Positions 10,193 through 19,945 are shown, numbered from the stretch's first letter. The stretch is DNA of 64,000 bases from an uncultured Alteromonadaceae bacterium (GCA_913056495.1 CAJXMO010000001.1:124001-188000), one strand, 5' to 3'. Program-made: numbers and translations. Notes: generated from the letters alone by a model not told the origin.

Positions 10193-10777
10193 ATGACAGA
10201 GATAAGCTTACCGGATTACGACCAATTTGACTTCTTTTTACATAATAACGAATTAAACGGCACAGCGGCTGAAATTCATGGTGTGATTGCCGGCTGTTTA
10301 TGTGCGGGTATGCCATACAAACAGCCTGACTGGCTGGAGCTGGTAAGCGAATTTGTACTGCAGGGCGCTGATATTCCCGCTGTAGCGGAAGATAAGTTTA
10401 AAACGCTATATGAAACCACTTACCAACAGCTTTTGGATACAGATTATTCTTTTCAAATTTTTTTACCGCAGGAAGACGATATTCCGCTGAATGAAAGTGC
10501 ACAAATGCTGATAGAGTGGTTAGGTGCATTTGTTGCCGCATTTGGCAGTGCAATAGGTGAAAAATTTACTCAACTAAATACGGAAGTACGCGAAGCTTAT
10601 CAGGATATCCTGGATATTAGCCAAATGGATACGGATATGGAAGATAGCGAAGAAAACCAGATCGCTTTTGAAGAAGTTGCCGAATATGTTCGTATGACAG
10701 CCATTTTATGTTTTACCGAATTAGGTGATCGCAAAGTGGAAAGTATAGAGCAACCGAATAATCCAATGTTGCATTAA
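10193..10777 (+). CDS. ygfB: YgfB/UPF0149 family protein
   Basis: 194-aa cytoplasmic, acidic, all-helical protein of the UPF0149 family. Recognised by YDQFDFFLHNNELNGTAAEIHGVIAGCLCAG at the start, QMLIEWLGAFVAAFGSAIG in the middle, and the acidic tail EEVAEYVRMTAILCFTELG. In Pseudomonas YgfB acts as a regulatory protein; no enzyme activity is established. First gene of the ygfB-pepP-ubiH-ubiI cluster, 33 bases before pepP. Confidence 0.9.
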   Translation: MTEISLPDYDQFDFFLHNNELNGTAAEIHGVIAGCLCAGMPYKQPDWLELVSEFVLQGADIPAVAEDKFKTLYETTYQQLLDTDYSFQIFLPQEDDIPLNESAQMLIEWLGAFVAAFGSAIGEKFTQLNTEVREAYQDILDISQMDTDMEDSEENQIAFEEVAEYVRMTAILCFTELGDRKVESIEQPNNPMLH

Positions 10778-10810
10778 TTGTGACAGCTTAAAAGGAATCA
10801 GGGCAATAAG

Positions 10811-12136
10811 ATGATACAGCAAAATGAATACCTTGCGCGCCGACAGGCCATTTTTAATAAAATGAGCGACCAGAGTGTATGTCTTATGATGGCTGCACAG
10901 GAAAAAACGCGTAGTAATGATACAGAATATTTGTTCAGACAAAATAGCGACTTTTTTTATCTGACCGGTTTTAACGAGCCGGATGCTTGTTTATTGTTAA
11001 TTAAAACATCGCCTCAAGCGTGTGAAAGTATTTTATTTTGCCGCAGTAAAGACAAGTTAGCTGAAATCTGGAATGGTCGCCGAAGCGGGCCTGACGCTGC
11101 AAAAGACCAGCTTCAAATGACACAGGCTTACTCGATCACTGAATTAAATGAACACTTACCTGAATTATTAAACAATAAGCAGACGGTTTATTGGACACAA
11201 GGTGAAGATAAAGTCGCTGATGAGGCTATTTTTTCAGCGGTTCAATCCATTCGGAATAAAGGTAAATTTGCCTCAGCACCCACCCAGTTTATTGATCTGC
11301 GTCCAATCATCCATGAGTTAAGGCTGATAAAATCTGAAGCTGAATTAAAGCTGATGCAGCAAGCTGCTGATATTAGTTGCGATGCTCATATCAGAGCAAT
11401 GAAGAGCAGCCAGCCCGGTAAGTTTGAATATCAGCTAGAAGCTGACATATTGCATGAGTTTGCTTATCAGGGGGCCAGATTTGCGGCCTATAACAGCATA
11501 GTTGCCGGTGGTGATAATGCGTGTATTTTACATTACACTGAAAATTCAGATGAACTTAAATCTGGTGATTTGGTACTCATTGATGCCGGTTGTGAACTTC
11601 ATGGATATGCAGCCGATATCACCCGCACTTTTCCGGTTAATGGCCAATTTACAGCCGACCAAGCCAGCTTATATCAATTAGTATTAGATGCGCAGGAAGC
11701 TGCGCTGGCCAGTTTTAAACCAGGCCAGACTCTCGTTAGTGCAACACAGATAGCGGTCAATGTTATCACTCAGGGTTTAATTGATTTAGGAATTTTAACC
11801 GGCAGTCTGGAAGAAAATACCCAAGCTCAGGGTGATCAGCCTGCTGCATTCAGGCAATTTTTTATGCATGGCCTGAGCCATTGGCTAGGGTTGGACGTAC
11901 ATGATGTAGGTGCATATAAGTTAAATGGTCAGGACAGAGTTTTGGAACCCGGTATGGTCATAACAGTGGAGCCGGGTTTATATATTTCGCAGGATGCGCT
12001 TAATGTTGATGAAAAGTGGCGTGGAATTGGTATTCGAATTGAAGATAACATAGTGATTACCGAAACCGGCTATTTAAACCTGACTCAGGCTGCACCCAAA
12101 ACCATTAAACAAATAGAAGCAACTATGGCAGGCTAA
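10811..12136 (+). CDS. pepP: Xaa-Pro aminopeptidase
   Basis: Removes N-terminal residues ahead of proline; a dinuclear-metal 'pita-bread' peptidase of family M24B. 441 aa, matching E. coli PepP. The N-terminal domain (1-175) contains NSDFFYLTGFNEPDA. The metal ligands are visible in LIDAGCELHGYAADITRTF, the histidine of GLSHWLGLDVHDVG, the glutamate of VITVEPGLY and the glutamate of GIRIEDNI. One base separates its stop from ubiH, so the two are co-transcribed and probably coupled. Confidence 0.97.
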   Translation: MIQQNEYLARRQAIFNKMSDQSVCLMMAAQEKTRSNDTEYLFRQNSDFFYLTGFNEPDACLLLIKTSPQACESILFCRSKDKLAEIWNGRRSGPDAAKDQLQMTQAYSITELNEHLPELLNNKQTVYWTQGEDKVADEAIFSAVQSIRNKGKFASAPTQFIDLRPIIHELRLIKSEAELKLMQQAADISCDAHIRAMKSSQPGKFEYQLEADILHEFAYQGARFAAYNSIVAGGDNACILHYTENSDELKSGDLVLIDAGCELHGYAADITRTFPVNGQFTADQASLYQLVLDAQEAALASFKPGQTLVSATQIAVNVITQGLIDLGILTGSLEENTQAQGDQPAAFRQFFMHGLSHWLGLDVHDVGAYKLNGQDRVLEPGMVITVEPGLYISQDALNVDEKWRGIGIRIEDNIVITETGYLNLTQAAPKTIKQIEATMAG

Positions 12137-12137
12137 A

Positions 12138-13364
12138 ATGAGCTTGGAACAATTTGATATTGTAATTGTCGGCGGTGGACTGGTTGGTGCAACTTGCGCT
12201 GGCGCAATCAGAGCGCTAGAGGCTCAGGTTAAATCTGATAAGCCATTAAAAATAGCGATAATTGATTCGCAATCGGTAAATCCAACTCAAACCCGTATTC
12301 AAAGTACAAGTTTTGATGGTAAAGCAATTGCGTTATCTTATGGTTCGGCTTTATTGCTCAATAAATGGCAGTTATGGTCGGACATTAAACCCTGTGTTGA
12401 ATCAATTAAAAAAATAGAGGTCAGCGAGCAGGGCAGCGCAGGCTTTAATTTTATGCACAAACCCGTTAACCAGTCTGCGCTAGGTTTTGTTGTAGAAGCT
12501 CAGCAGATGGGGCAGGCAGTACTCAATAACCTGTCACAAAAACAGATAGACTGGCTATGCCCGGTTAAAATTAAGCATTTGGCGCAGCATCAAAACCATA
12601 TTGAACTGACTCTGGACAATCATCAGTCGATACAGACAAAACTGTTATTAGCCTGTGATGGTGCAAATAGTCAGGTTCGTCAGATTCTGAATTTAGAACA
12701 TCAGGTTGAAGATTATCAACAGTGGGCTATAACCGCGAATATTGAAATGAACCAAAAGCATGGCAATATTGCTTATGAGCGCTTTACCCGCGAAGGTCCG
12801 CTTGCCATGTTACCTATGACGGATAACCGTTTTGGATTAGTCTGGTGCGCCAGCGAACAGCATATTCAAGATTTACTGGCGCTATCAGATGATGAATTTA
12901 TCAAGGCACTTCAGGCAAACGCGGGTTATAAAGCCGGTAAAGTCATTCGCTGTGGTGCGCGTCAGGCTTATCCTTTGTCGCGTCGATATAATTTGCAAAA
13001 TATCAGCCATAGAGCAGTATTGCTTGGCAATGCCTCTCATACAGTGCACCCTATTGCCGGACAGGGATTGAACTTAGGCATCAGAGATATATATTCGGTC
13101 GCCAGACAAGTGATTCAAAAAACTTTGCAACAAGAAGATATCGGACTTGGCTGGCAAAGCTATCAAACTGAACGAAATTCAGATATTCAGTTAATATTGC
13201 AAGCAACAGATACACTGGTCAAAACATTTTCAAATGACCAACCACTTTTAAAATTTGCCCGAAATGCAGGATTGTTAGCACTGGAGCTTAATCCCTTACT
13301 AAAACAAATATTTAGTCAAAGAGCCATGGGGCTTTTAAATAATAAAAATAGGTTAAACGCGTGA
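12138..13364 (+). CDS. ubiH: 2-octaprenyl-6-methoxyphenol hydroxylase
   Basis: FAD mono-oxygenase of aerobic ubiquinone synthesis (ring C1 hydroxylation). 408 aa. The FAD dinucleotide motif IVGGGLVGATCAGAIRA is at the N-terminus, the DG motif LLACDGANSQVR is in the middle, and the second FAD motif is GNASHTVHPIAGQGLNLGIRD; the N of GNA rather than GDA is usual for UbiH. Overlaps the start of ubiI by four bases (GTGA), indicating translational coupling. Confidence 0.93.
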   Translation: MSLEQFDIVIVGGGLVGATCAGAIRALEAQVKSDKPLKIAIIDSQSVNPTQTRIQSTSFDGKAIALSYGSALLLNKWQLWSDIKPCVESIKKIEVSEQGSAGFNFMHKPVNQSALGFVVEAQQMGQAVLNNLSQKQIDWLCPVKIKHLAQHQNHIELTLDNHQSIQTKLLLACDGANSQVRQILNLEHQVEDYQQWAITANIEMNQKHGNIAYERFTREGPLAMLPMTDNRFGLVWCASEQHIQDLLALSDDEFIKALQANAGYKAGKVIRCGARQAYPLSRRYNLQNISHRAVLLGNASHTVHPIAGQGLNLGIRDIYSVARQVIQKTLQQEDIGLGWQSYQTERNSDIQLILQATDTLVKTFSNDQPLLKFARNAGLLALELNPLLKQIFSQRAMGLLNNKNRLNA

Positions 13365-14566
13365 TAGATAAATTTGATGTTGTGATTGTGGGCGGTGGTA
13401 TGATTGGCCAAACCTGTGCGCTGGCGCTTGCTCAGGCAAAAGTCAGAGTCGCTTTGGTTGCGCCTTCGCTTAATCAGACTATTTCACCGGCCCAGCAACT
13501 CAGGGTCAGTGCGATCAATCAGGCCTCGATTAATGCGTTTAATCATCTTGGGATCTGGCAGGCTATTCCGGACGAATCTAAAACTGCATTTGATCAAATG
13601 CAGGTATGGGATAAAAATAGTACAGCGAGTATTTCATTTTCGAGTGCAGATAATTTTGCTGATGACTTGGGGTATATTGTTGAAAATGCGCAGATAGAAA
13701 AAGTCTTGAATCAGGCTTTATCGGAGCACGAGCATTGCCAACTGTATCAAACTAAAGTGATTCAGGTTAATCAGGATGATAATCAGGCTTTAATTCAATT
13801 GGAAACGGGTCAGTTTTTACAATGTCATTTATTGGTTGCGGCTGATGGTGCTGAATCACAACTTCGAAAAAATCTGAACATCCCGCTGACATTTTCCGAC
13901 TATGGCCAGCAAGCGATAGTTGCAAAAATCAAAACCACTTATCCGCATCAAAATGCAGCGCGCCAAGTGTTTACACCCTGCGGACCTTTGGCTTTTTTAC
14001 CTTTGTCTGATCCCCATGAAATTTCTATTGTCTGGTCACAAACATCGGAACTCGCAGATGAGCTGATGGCATTAGATGAAATTTCATTTACTAAAAAATT
14101 AGCCGCTACTTTTGATTGTGTATTAGGTCCGGTTGAACTGCTGTCAGAACGCTTGGCTTTTCCGTTAAAAATGCGATTTGCACAAAGCTTTGTTACCGGT
14201 AATGCGGTTTTTATTGGTGACGCAGCTCATACGATTCATCCACTTGCCGGACAAGGTGCTAATTTAGGTTTGCTAGACGCTCTAGCCGTTGCCGAGTCAG
14301 TCGAAGACAGTCTTAAGCTAACAGATGAAATCAATATGACTTTGCTTAAACAAACCATGCGCTGGCGTCAGGCTGAAGCAGCTCAGAGAATTGCCGCAAT
14401 GGCGATATTTAAGCAAGGGTTTGGTACTGACTTTTTGCCAGTTAAACAGCTCAGAGGCTTGGCTTTGACTATCGCTGATAATACTCCCATGTTAAAACAA
14501 AAACTGGCCGCTTTAGCCATGGGGACATCCGGTAAATTACCCAAACTGGCCAGTTTTGAACTCTAA
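13361..14566 (+). CDS. ubiI: 2-octaprenylphenol hydroxylase (UbiI/VisC)
   Basis: FAD mono-oxygenase hydroxylating ring position C5 in ubiquinone synthesis. 401 aa starting at GTG, which overlaps the ubiH stop. Motifs: VIVGGGMIGQTCALALAQ, the DG motif LVAADGAESQLRKNL, and FIGDAAHTIHPLAGQGANLG. Paralogue of the gene just upstream, and the same order as E. coli. UbiF-type specificity cannot be ruled out by sequence, but the place in the operon favours UbiI. No clear terminator follows. Confidence 0.92.
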   Translation: MIDKFDVVIVGGGMIGQTCALALAQAKVRVALVAPSLNQTISPAQQLRVSAINQASINAFNHLGIWQAIPDESKTAFDQMQVWDKNSTASISFSSADNFADDLGYIVENAQIEKVLNQALSEHEHCQLYQTKVIQVNQDDNQALIQLETGQFLQCHLLVAADGAESQLRKNLNIPLTFSDYGQQAIVAKIKTTYPHQNAARQVFTPCGPLAFLPLSDPHEISIVWSQTSELADELMALDEISFTKKLAATFDCVLGPVELLSERLAFPLKMRFAQSFVTGNAVFIGDAAHTIHPLAGQGANLGLLDALAVAESVEDSLKLTDEINMTLLKQTMRWRQAEAAQRIAAMAIFKQGFGTDFLPVKQLRGLALTIADNTPMLKQKLAALAMGTSGKLPKLASFEL

Positions 14567-14663
14567 CCTGCTGACCAGAGTTAAAGCGGTTGTGTTATAA
14601 CAACCGGCAGTTTTAGCTTTGCCTCAATTGAAAAAATATGTGCATTTATATTGGTTTTTTGTT

Positions 14664-14685
14664 AAATTGCCACCGGTGGCAATTT
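14664..14685. promoter_or_regulatory. Perfect 22-bp palindrome, LacI-family-like operator of the polygalacturonase gene
   Basis: Core TTGCCACCGGTGGCAA, extended by AAA/TTT at the two ends, 93 bases before the GH28 start. Even length and a central CCGG with the symmetric CACCGGTG are typical of LacI-family sites. Its place upstream of a pectin-degrading gene suggests a sugar-responsive repressor; the regulator itself is not in this window. Confidence 0.65.
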
Positions 14686-14777
14686 GAAATTAAACATTTT
14701 TGAGTGTTTATCAGCTTACATTCTGTGGAGATACTCAAATACAGATACTCACACGTCACATATAAAAAAGAGGCAAT

Positions 14778-16427
14778 ATGAAACCGTATTTTATTAAAAG
14801 CCTGCTTTCTATTTCGGCAACCGGCCTGTTATTAGCCTGTAGTGCTCCGGTTGTAGAATCAGTCAAAGCAGCAAAAGCGAGCAACACGACAAACAGCAAC
14901 TTTGTTGCACATGAGTTTGACCAATTACTGCCAGAAGAACCGAGTTACCCAACAAAAATCTGCGCCACATTAGAAGCTCAATTACAATATATCGACTGGG
15001 TATTACCTGACGAAGTGGATCATAACCCAAAAAATTCAAGCCCGGATTCAAAGCGAATTCAACAGGCGATGGATAACTGTCCAGAGGGGCAAGCGGTTAA
15101 ATTAGTTGAAGCCGAAGGTAATAATGCTTTTTTATCTGGTCCGCTCAGAATACCGTCCGGTGTAACCTTATGGGTTGATAAAAATGTAAAGTTATTTGCT
15201 TCTCGCAGTCCGGTCGATTATGACCTGGGCGACGGTGTATGTGGTGATGCTTTACCTAAAATTAAAAACCGCTGTGAGCCTTGGATTTATGCAAAAAATA
15301 CAGTCAATAGTGGTATCGTAGGTGAGGGGACAATCGATGCCCGTGGTGGCTCAGTCTTAACATCCGGTAAGCGTGCCTATCAGACAACCTGGTGGGATTT
15401 ATCTATGCAGAGCAAAGCTAAACCTAAGCTTGAGCAGAACAACCCTCGGATGATTCAGATTGATGATAGTAAGAACTTTACGTTTTATAAAATTAATTTG
15501 CAAAACGGGGCTAAGTTCCATGTCGGTACTAAACGTAACGATGGTCTGACTTTCTGGGGCATTAAATTATTAACCCCATCATTAGCTTACACTAACCCGG
15601 GTTATCAGTGTGCAGAAGAAGATATGCCCAAACCAGGCAAATTGGATAAACCTAGCACTTGTTTTATTCCGGAGCTAGTTAAAAATACAGACGGCATTGA
15701 TCCCGGTACCAGTAAAAACGTCACCCTGGCTTATTCATATATCAGTACTGGCGACGACAATGTGGCGATTAAATCCGGTAAAGAAACGGACAGACCTGCT
15801 TCTCAAAACCATTTATATGCACATAACCACTTCTATTATGGTCATGGCATGTCAATTGGTAGTGAAACCGATGCGGGCGTCGATAATATTAAAGTATGGG
15901 ACCTTACTTTAGACGGTATGGACAGCGGCCATGGGGTTGGTGTGAGAATTAAATCCGATGGTAAACGAGGCGGAGAGATCACCAATGTCACTTACGATAA
16001 TGTCTGTATGCGCCGAGTCAAAGATGCTCTGGTATTTACGCCTTATTACAGCTCAACTAAATCAGATAAACTGCCCCCTAAAATGGGAAATATTGTGGTC
16101 AGAAATTTCCATTATATTGATTACCCAGGCGCTAAATATAATGAATCTTTAATCAATATAAGTGGTTACGACAGAAGTGGGGTAATACACCCGCTGAAGA
16201 TTACACTGGATAATCTGGTATTTGACACCCAGCCGGAAATTCGGGATAACAAACATTATAAACATCATCATATTGATTATACGTTTGGCCCGGGCGCAGT
16301 GAAAAACTTCCCGGTTAGAACGCAGGCTGACATCAGCGTAAATGATATACAAAGCAATCCGCCAGAGCCGATTAGCTGCTCAGACAAACGTTTTGTTGAG
16401 TTTCCAGCGCCTGACTCTCCAATTTAA
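14778..16427 (+). CDS. Polygalacturonase-like GH28 lipoprotein
   Basis: Glycoside hydrolase family 28, hydrolysing galacturonan in pectin. Signal peptide with lipobox LLAC (Cys21), so it is probably anchored to the outer membrane. The right-handed beta-helix carries all GH28 catalytic landmarks: NTDG (303-306), GDD (325-327), GHG (355-357) and RIK (390-392). Length is 549 aa. AGAGG precedes the ATG, and a palindromic operator lies 93 bases upstream. It is alone here, without uronate catabolism genes; the GH43 arabinan enzyme 15 kb away fits the same substrate. Exo or endo action, and rhamnogalacturonan preference, cannot be told from sequence. Confidence 0.9.
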   Translation: MKPYFIKSLLSISATGLLLACSAPVVESVKAAKASNTTNSNFVAHEFDQLLPEEPSYPTKICATLEAQLQYIDWVLPDEVDHNPKNSSPDSKRIQQAMDNCPEGQAVKLVEAEGNNAFLSGPLRIPSGVTLWVDKNVKLFASRSPVDYDLGDGVCGDALPKIKNRCEPWIYAKNTVNSGIVGEGTIDARGGSVLTSGKRAYQTTWWDLSMQSKAKPKLEQNNPRMIQIDDSKNFTFYKINLQNGAKFHVGTKRNDGLTFWGIKLLTPSLAYTNPGYQCAEEDMPKPGKLDKPSTCFIPELVKNTDGIDPGTSKNVTLAYSYISTGDDNVAIKSGKETDRPASQNHLYAHNHFYYGHGMSIGSETDAGVDNIKVWDLTLDGMDSGHGVGVRIKSDGKRGGEITNVTYDNVCMRRVKDALVFTPYYSSTKSDKLPPKMGNIVVRNFHYIDYPGAKYNESLINISGYDRSGVIHPLKITLDNLVFDTQPEIRDNKHYKHHHIDYTFGPGAVKNFPVRTQADISVNDIQSNPPEPISCSDKRFVEFPAPDSPI

Positions 16428-16444
16428 TGGCTCATCACACAAAC

Positions 16445-16475
16445 AAAAAAGCCAGCATTTAGGTGCTGGCTTTTT
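16445..16475 (+). terminator. Terminator between the GH28 gene and ygiM
   Basis: Stem GCCAGCA / TGCTGGC (16451-16457 with 16464-16470), A-run before and T-run after; serves both convergent genes. Confidence 0.9.
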
Positions 16476-16512
16476 ATATATACAAGTAGTTTAGGTATAG
16501 AGATTTAAGGCT

Positions 16513-17124
16513 TTACGCCCATTCGCTCTGACGCTTTTTCTTGCGTGGCATTAAAGCTAAAATGTAACCTAAAATTAGACTTCCCAGAGACAATAACCCC
16601 CCTCTGAGTAACCAGTCCATTTTGGCTTTTTCTAAACTCTCTGTTTCGCTCAGTTGTAATGCGGTCAACTGGCTTTGAGTTTTATCTAATTTTTGTTGTA
16701 ACGTCTGAGTGGTTTCCTGATTTCTTCTGAGCTGACTTTCCAACATTTGTTTTTCGCTTTGCTGGTCGTTTAAGTTAGCTTGTTTTTGCTCAAGCTCAGT
16801 GCTGAGCTCTGATAATTTAGACTCAGCTGTTTTTAATCTTTGCGCCAGACTTGCGCCTTCTTGTATGTACTGAGTTTCAATCCAGCCTGTTTTATTTTCG
16901 TCATATTGAATTTTACTAAAGCTGCCATCTTCCGAACGCTGTAATATCGTTATTTCACTGCCTGCAACCACAGTATCTGTAATTCTGTAATTTCGGGTCG
17001 GGCCAGTATGCACAAACACTGTGAGCTGATCAGATATGTAGCTAAATTGATTATTATCTTGTGCTGAGAAAACTGGACCTGAGGCTAAACTCAGGCAGAG
17101 CATAGCCAGTAAGTAGCGTTTCAT
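16513..17124 (-). CDS. ygiM: SH3-domain membrane protein YgiM (TIGR04211 type)
   Basis: 203 aa. Cleavable signal peptide ending near VFSAQ, a bacterial SH3 domain (about residues 25-90, with LTVFVHTGPTRNYRI and GWIETQYI), a long coiled coil (about 95-165, rich in Q, L, E and K), one C-terminal membrane helix (GGLLSLGSLILGYILAL) and a basic cytoplasmic tail. So it is anchored in the inner membrane with the SH3 domain in the periplasm. Start set at the ATG with GGAG six bases upstream rather than five codons earlier. Divergent from ygiF, as in other gammaproteobacteria. Function not established. Confidence 0.88.
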   Translation of the reverse strand: MKRYLLAMLCLSLASGPVFSAQDNNQFSYISDQLTVFVHTGPTRNYRITDTVVAGSEITILQRSEDGSFSKIQYDENKTGWIETQYIQEGASLAQRLKTAESKLSELSTELEQKQANLNDQQSEKQMLESQLRRNQETTQTLQQKLDKTQSQLTALQLSETESLEKAKMDWLLRGGLLSLGSLILGYILALMPRKKKRQSEWA

Positions 17125-17587
17125 GGAGAACTCCAACATTTTTGAAGGCTAAAATTATGATTTTAGCGTAATAAACTTAAGAATTATTATTAATAAACCT
17201 GAATTCTGAATAAAATTTAGCGATAACATTGAATCTATTCAGTTTTAATTAGTTCGATGTTCTAGTTAAGGATTTTTTCTTAGAACGGCAAATTTGTCAG
17301 GCAATGGCTAGCCTATTGCAAACAAACTTTACGGCGTCATAAGGAAAAATAGCGACTAGACAGCAAGTTCTTATCCAGAGCCCAAGTTAATAACACTATT
17401 TAAAACGTTATTGAAATAGAATACCAGTGAAATAGCGTTAATTGATCACATTTAAACGAATTAAAGGATATATTCTCTAAATTTATGGGCTATATTGATT
17501 CATTCAGTAAGGATTACTTGAACAATTAATTAGGCTGGGGTATTTTCTCCTTCTCTTACCAAAATTTAGCGCGTGAAACGCACCTAT
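17125..17587. other. Intergenic region between divergent ygiM and ygiF
   Basis: AT-rich, 463 bases, no gene seen. It must hold the promoters of both genes. An imperfect dyad GCAATGGCTAGCCTATTGC lies at 17301-17319. The 13-mer TTCTTATCCAGAG near 17370 recurs in the gap before ygiQ. Confidence 0.4.
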
Positions 17588-19120
17588 ATGGATACTGAGA
17601 TAGAACTTAAGTTTGCAGTTGCATCTGAAGACGTTATTGAAAGCTGCGAAGTTAAAGCAGAATTAGACAAGCTGTTATTACCATTGTTAAATACAGATGG
17701 TTACAACTGCAAAAAGCTAATTAATACCTATTTTGACACCCCCAATCAACAATTAAGAGCCTATGATTTTGGCTTGCGAATTCGCACTCGTGACCAGCAT
17801 TCAGAACAAACAATCAAAACGGCAGGTCGGGTGGTCGGTGGTTTGCATAAACGACCTGAATACAATATTGATATTGAAAACACTCAAAAACCTGACTTGA
17901 GTTTATTCCCTTCCGATATTTGGCCGGAGCCTGCTTTACTGGATGAATTACAGAACAGTTTAGTGCCATTGTTTTCTACGCATTTTACGCGGCATTTATG
18001 GTTGGTTAACTTTGAAAATAGTGTGATTGAAGTTGTTTTTGATACCGGCGATGTCAGTTCTGAAAACAAAACAGTTGATATTCGTGAGATTGAACTTGAA
18101 TTAGTTGACGGCGATATGCGGCAGTTATTTGAGTTAGCGAATCTGCTGACGGATGTTCTACCGCTTAGGTTATCCAACGACAGTAAAGCGGCGCGTGGTT
18201 ACCGTCTATTTTTAGGGCAGCCGCTCGGTAATCAACCTGAGATAGGCATGTGTCGACTCAATGTTGAAATGACAGTGGAACAAGCTTTTCAGCAGTCAAT
18301 TGAGCACGGACTGGCTTATTGGCAGTACCACGAAGAAGTTTATTGCCAACAGCAACATTTATCTAATTTACAGCAACTGCTTAAAGGGATATATCTGGTT
18401 CGGCATACACTGAATCTTTACCGTGAATTTATTCCTAAAAAAGCCGGCAGTCAGATATGGCAGGAAATTAAGTGGCTGATCCGTGAATTTAGTTGGTTGG
18501 ATGAAGCTGTCCATATTAAGCAATTAACCTCAAAACGAGGCATTTACCGTAAAAAAATAGCAGAAGACGAACAGTTAATCAGCTATCTGGAAGCCAGCCG
18601 TAAAGGGCTTCAGCAAGAGTCTGATGTGATTAATTTATTCTACAGTAAACGCTACACTCAATTAATTTTGAGTTTAATGCGGTGGTTAGTTGAACGTGGC
18701 TGGCGGTGTTATTCTGAAATCGATGAAAATAAAATCAGTCAAAATATCGGTACGATAGCTGCACAATTAAACCAGCAAGACTGGGAAAAACTTAAAAGAG
18801 TCATGCCGGTAAAACAAAGCTTTGATGTTGAAGATTATATTCAGGTTGAAAAATATGTCGGGCGCGGTTTGTTGTCCGGTGCTAGCATAGGATCTCTATT
18901 CGATAATGAAGAAAGATCAGATTTTAGAGCGCCCTGGTTGGATATACTCGAAGGTATCTTTGAATTAAAAACACTGGCGTTATTTGACGAGAACCTGGCT
19001 AACTACCAGGGGGAAAATGGTGACGAGCTTAAAGTTTGGGTTTCAAACAAAGTGACCAGTCTGGTTAAGGTTTTAGAGCAGTCCCGTCAATCCGCGCTTA
19101 AAATGACACCTTATTGGTAA
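17588..19120 (+). CDS. ygiF: CYTH-CHAD inorganic triphosphatase YgiF
   Basis: N-terminal CYTH domain (about 1-205) with the signature EIELKF and the alternating charged strands LRIRTRDQ and TIKTAGRVVGGLHKRPEYN, hydrolysing tripolyphosphate; C-terminal CHAD domain (about 220-500), a helical polyphosphate-binding module. 510 aa from the ATG. A GTG five codons upstream is in frame, but no Shine-Dalgarno distinguishes them, so the start is uncertain; family members begin directly before EIELKF. glnE, its usual E. coli neighbour, does not follow. Confidence 0.9.
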   Translation: MDTEIELKFAVASEDVIESCEVKAELDKLLLPLLNTDGYNCKKLINTYFDTPNQQLRAYDFGLRIRTRDQHSEQTIKTAGRVVGGLHKRPEYNIDIENTQKPDLSLFPSDIWPEPALLDELQNSLVPLFSTHFTRHLWLVNFENSVIEVVFDTGDVSSENKTVDIREIELELVDGDMRQLFELANLLTDVLPLRLSNDSKAARGYRLFLGQPLGNQPEIGMCRLNVEMTVEQAFQQSIEHGLAYWQYHEEVYCQQQHLSNLQQLLKGIYLVRHTLNLYREFIPKKAGSQIWQEIKWLIREFSWLDEAVHIKQLTSKRGIYRKKIAEDEQLISYLEASRKGLQQESDVINLFYSKRYTQLILSLMRWLVERGWRCYSEIDENKISQNIGTIAAQLNQQDWEKLKRVMPVKQSFDVEDYIQVEKYVGRGLLSGASIGSLFDNEERSDFRAPWLDILEGIFELKTLALFDENLANYQGENGDELKVWVSNKVTSLVKVLEQSRQSALKMTPYW

Positions 19121-19170
19121 ACTTTTTTACTCGTAAATTATCATCGCAAACTGATAAACCATGGTGTTTA

Positions 19171-19614
19171 TCAGTTTGCCTGATGCTGACACTTCTCACA
19201 CACACCATGCGCTTCAATCGTAGGCTCAACAATTTGAAAATTCGCTTTTTTAGCTGCACTAATTAATGCCTTGCTAATTGCGGTACTGTTTATTTCCTGT
19301 ACATCACCACACTGATCACAAATTAATAATTGGGCTTTATGGTGTTCGGCAAAGTGACTGCATAATACATACGCATTTTGTGACTCTACCTTGTGTACAA
19401 AACCATGCTCTAATAAAAAGTCTAATGCCCGGTAAATAGTTGGGGGTTTGGCTTTGGCGTCTGTTTTTTGTAACTGAGTTAACAAATCATAAGCGCCCAT
19501 AGAGCCATTCGCATTGGCTAGCAAGCTAAATACTTGTTCTCGCACAGCGGTAAACCGCACGCCTTTATTCTGGCAAAGCAATCGGGCTTGCTCTAACAAC
19601 AATGAATCACTCAT
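19171..19614 (-). CDS. zur: Zinc uptake regulator Zur (Fur family)
   Basis: 147-aa Fur-fold repressor. An N-terminal winged helix (VRFTAVREQVFSLL, PPTIYRALDFLLEHG) precedes a metal-binding dimer domain with HFAEHHKAQLLICDQCGDV and the closing CEKC pair, the two CxxC pairs forming the structural zinc site. The cysteine set and YVLCSHF resemble Zur rather than Fur. Start taken at the ATG; the frame could extend eight codons to a TTG. Convergent with ygiF. No clear Zur box is seen in this window. Confidence 0.87.
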   Translation of the reverse strand: MSDSLLLEQARLLCQNKGVRFTAVREQVFSLLANANGSMGAYDLLTQLQKTDAKAKPPTIYRALDFLLEHGFVHKVESQNAYVLCSHFAEHHKAQLLICDQCGDVQEINSTAISKALISAAKKANFQIVEPTIEAHGVCEKCQHQAN

Positions 19615-19905
19615 CTTTGAATGCCACTTATTTATCAATAATTAAACACATTGTACTAAAAACTGATTGTATTTGCATAGCTAGTTTAGTGGCTTAGATT
19701 GTGAGATTAAACAATTAGTTTACATTAATTGAGTCAAGTTCATTTGTCACAAAAAGGTTAAATATTGATTTTTGTATTAGGCCCATCCATGTCATGTTTG
19801 AACCCGCTTTAAATTTAAACTTAATTTAAAGCTTTGTTTTTTAATGTTTTTATTGTTTTTGCTTCGTTGTTTTGAAAATGAGTAGTGGCTTTTAGACCAT
19901 TTGGT

Positions 19906-19945
19906 TTGTCACAGAACTGTCATTATTTTGGAATTTAGTTGTCAT
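19906..19945 (+). promoter_or_regulatory. Tandem Pho boxes (PhoB binding array)
   Basis: Half-sites begin every 11 bp: TTGTCAC at 19906, CTGTCAT at 19917, the weak TTGGAAT at 19928 and TTGTCAT at 19939. The first pair, TTGTCACAGAACTGTCAT, matches the Pho box CTGTCATAWAWCTGTCAY closely. A -10-like TAATCT at 19956-19961 lies about 10 bases after the last half-site, the usual PhoB spacing. The other 350 bases between zur and the lipoprotein show no gene. Confidence 0.82.
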
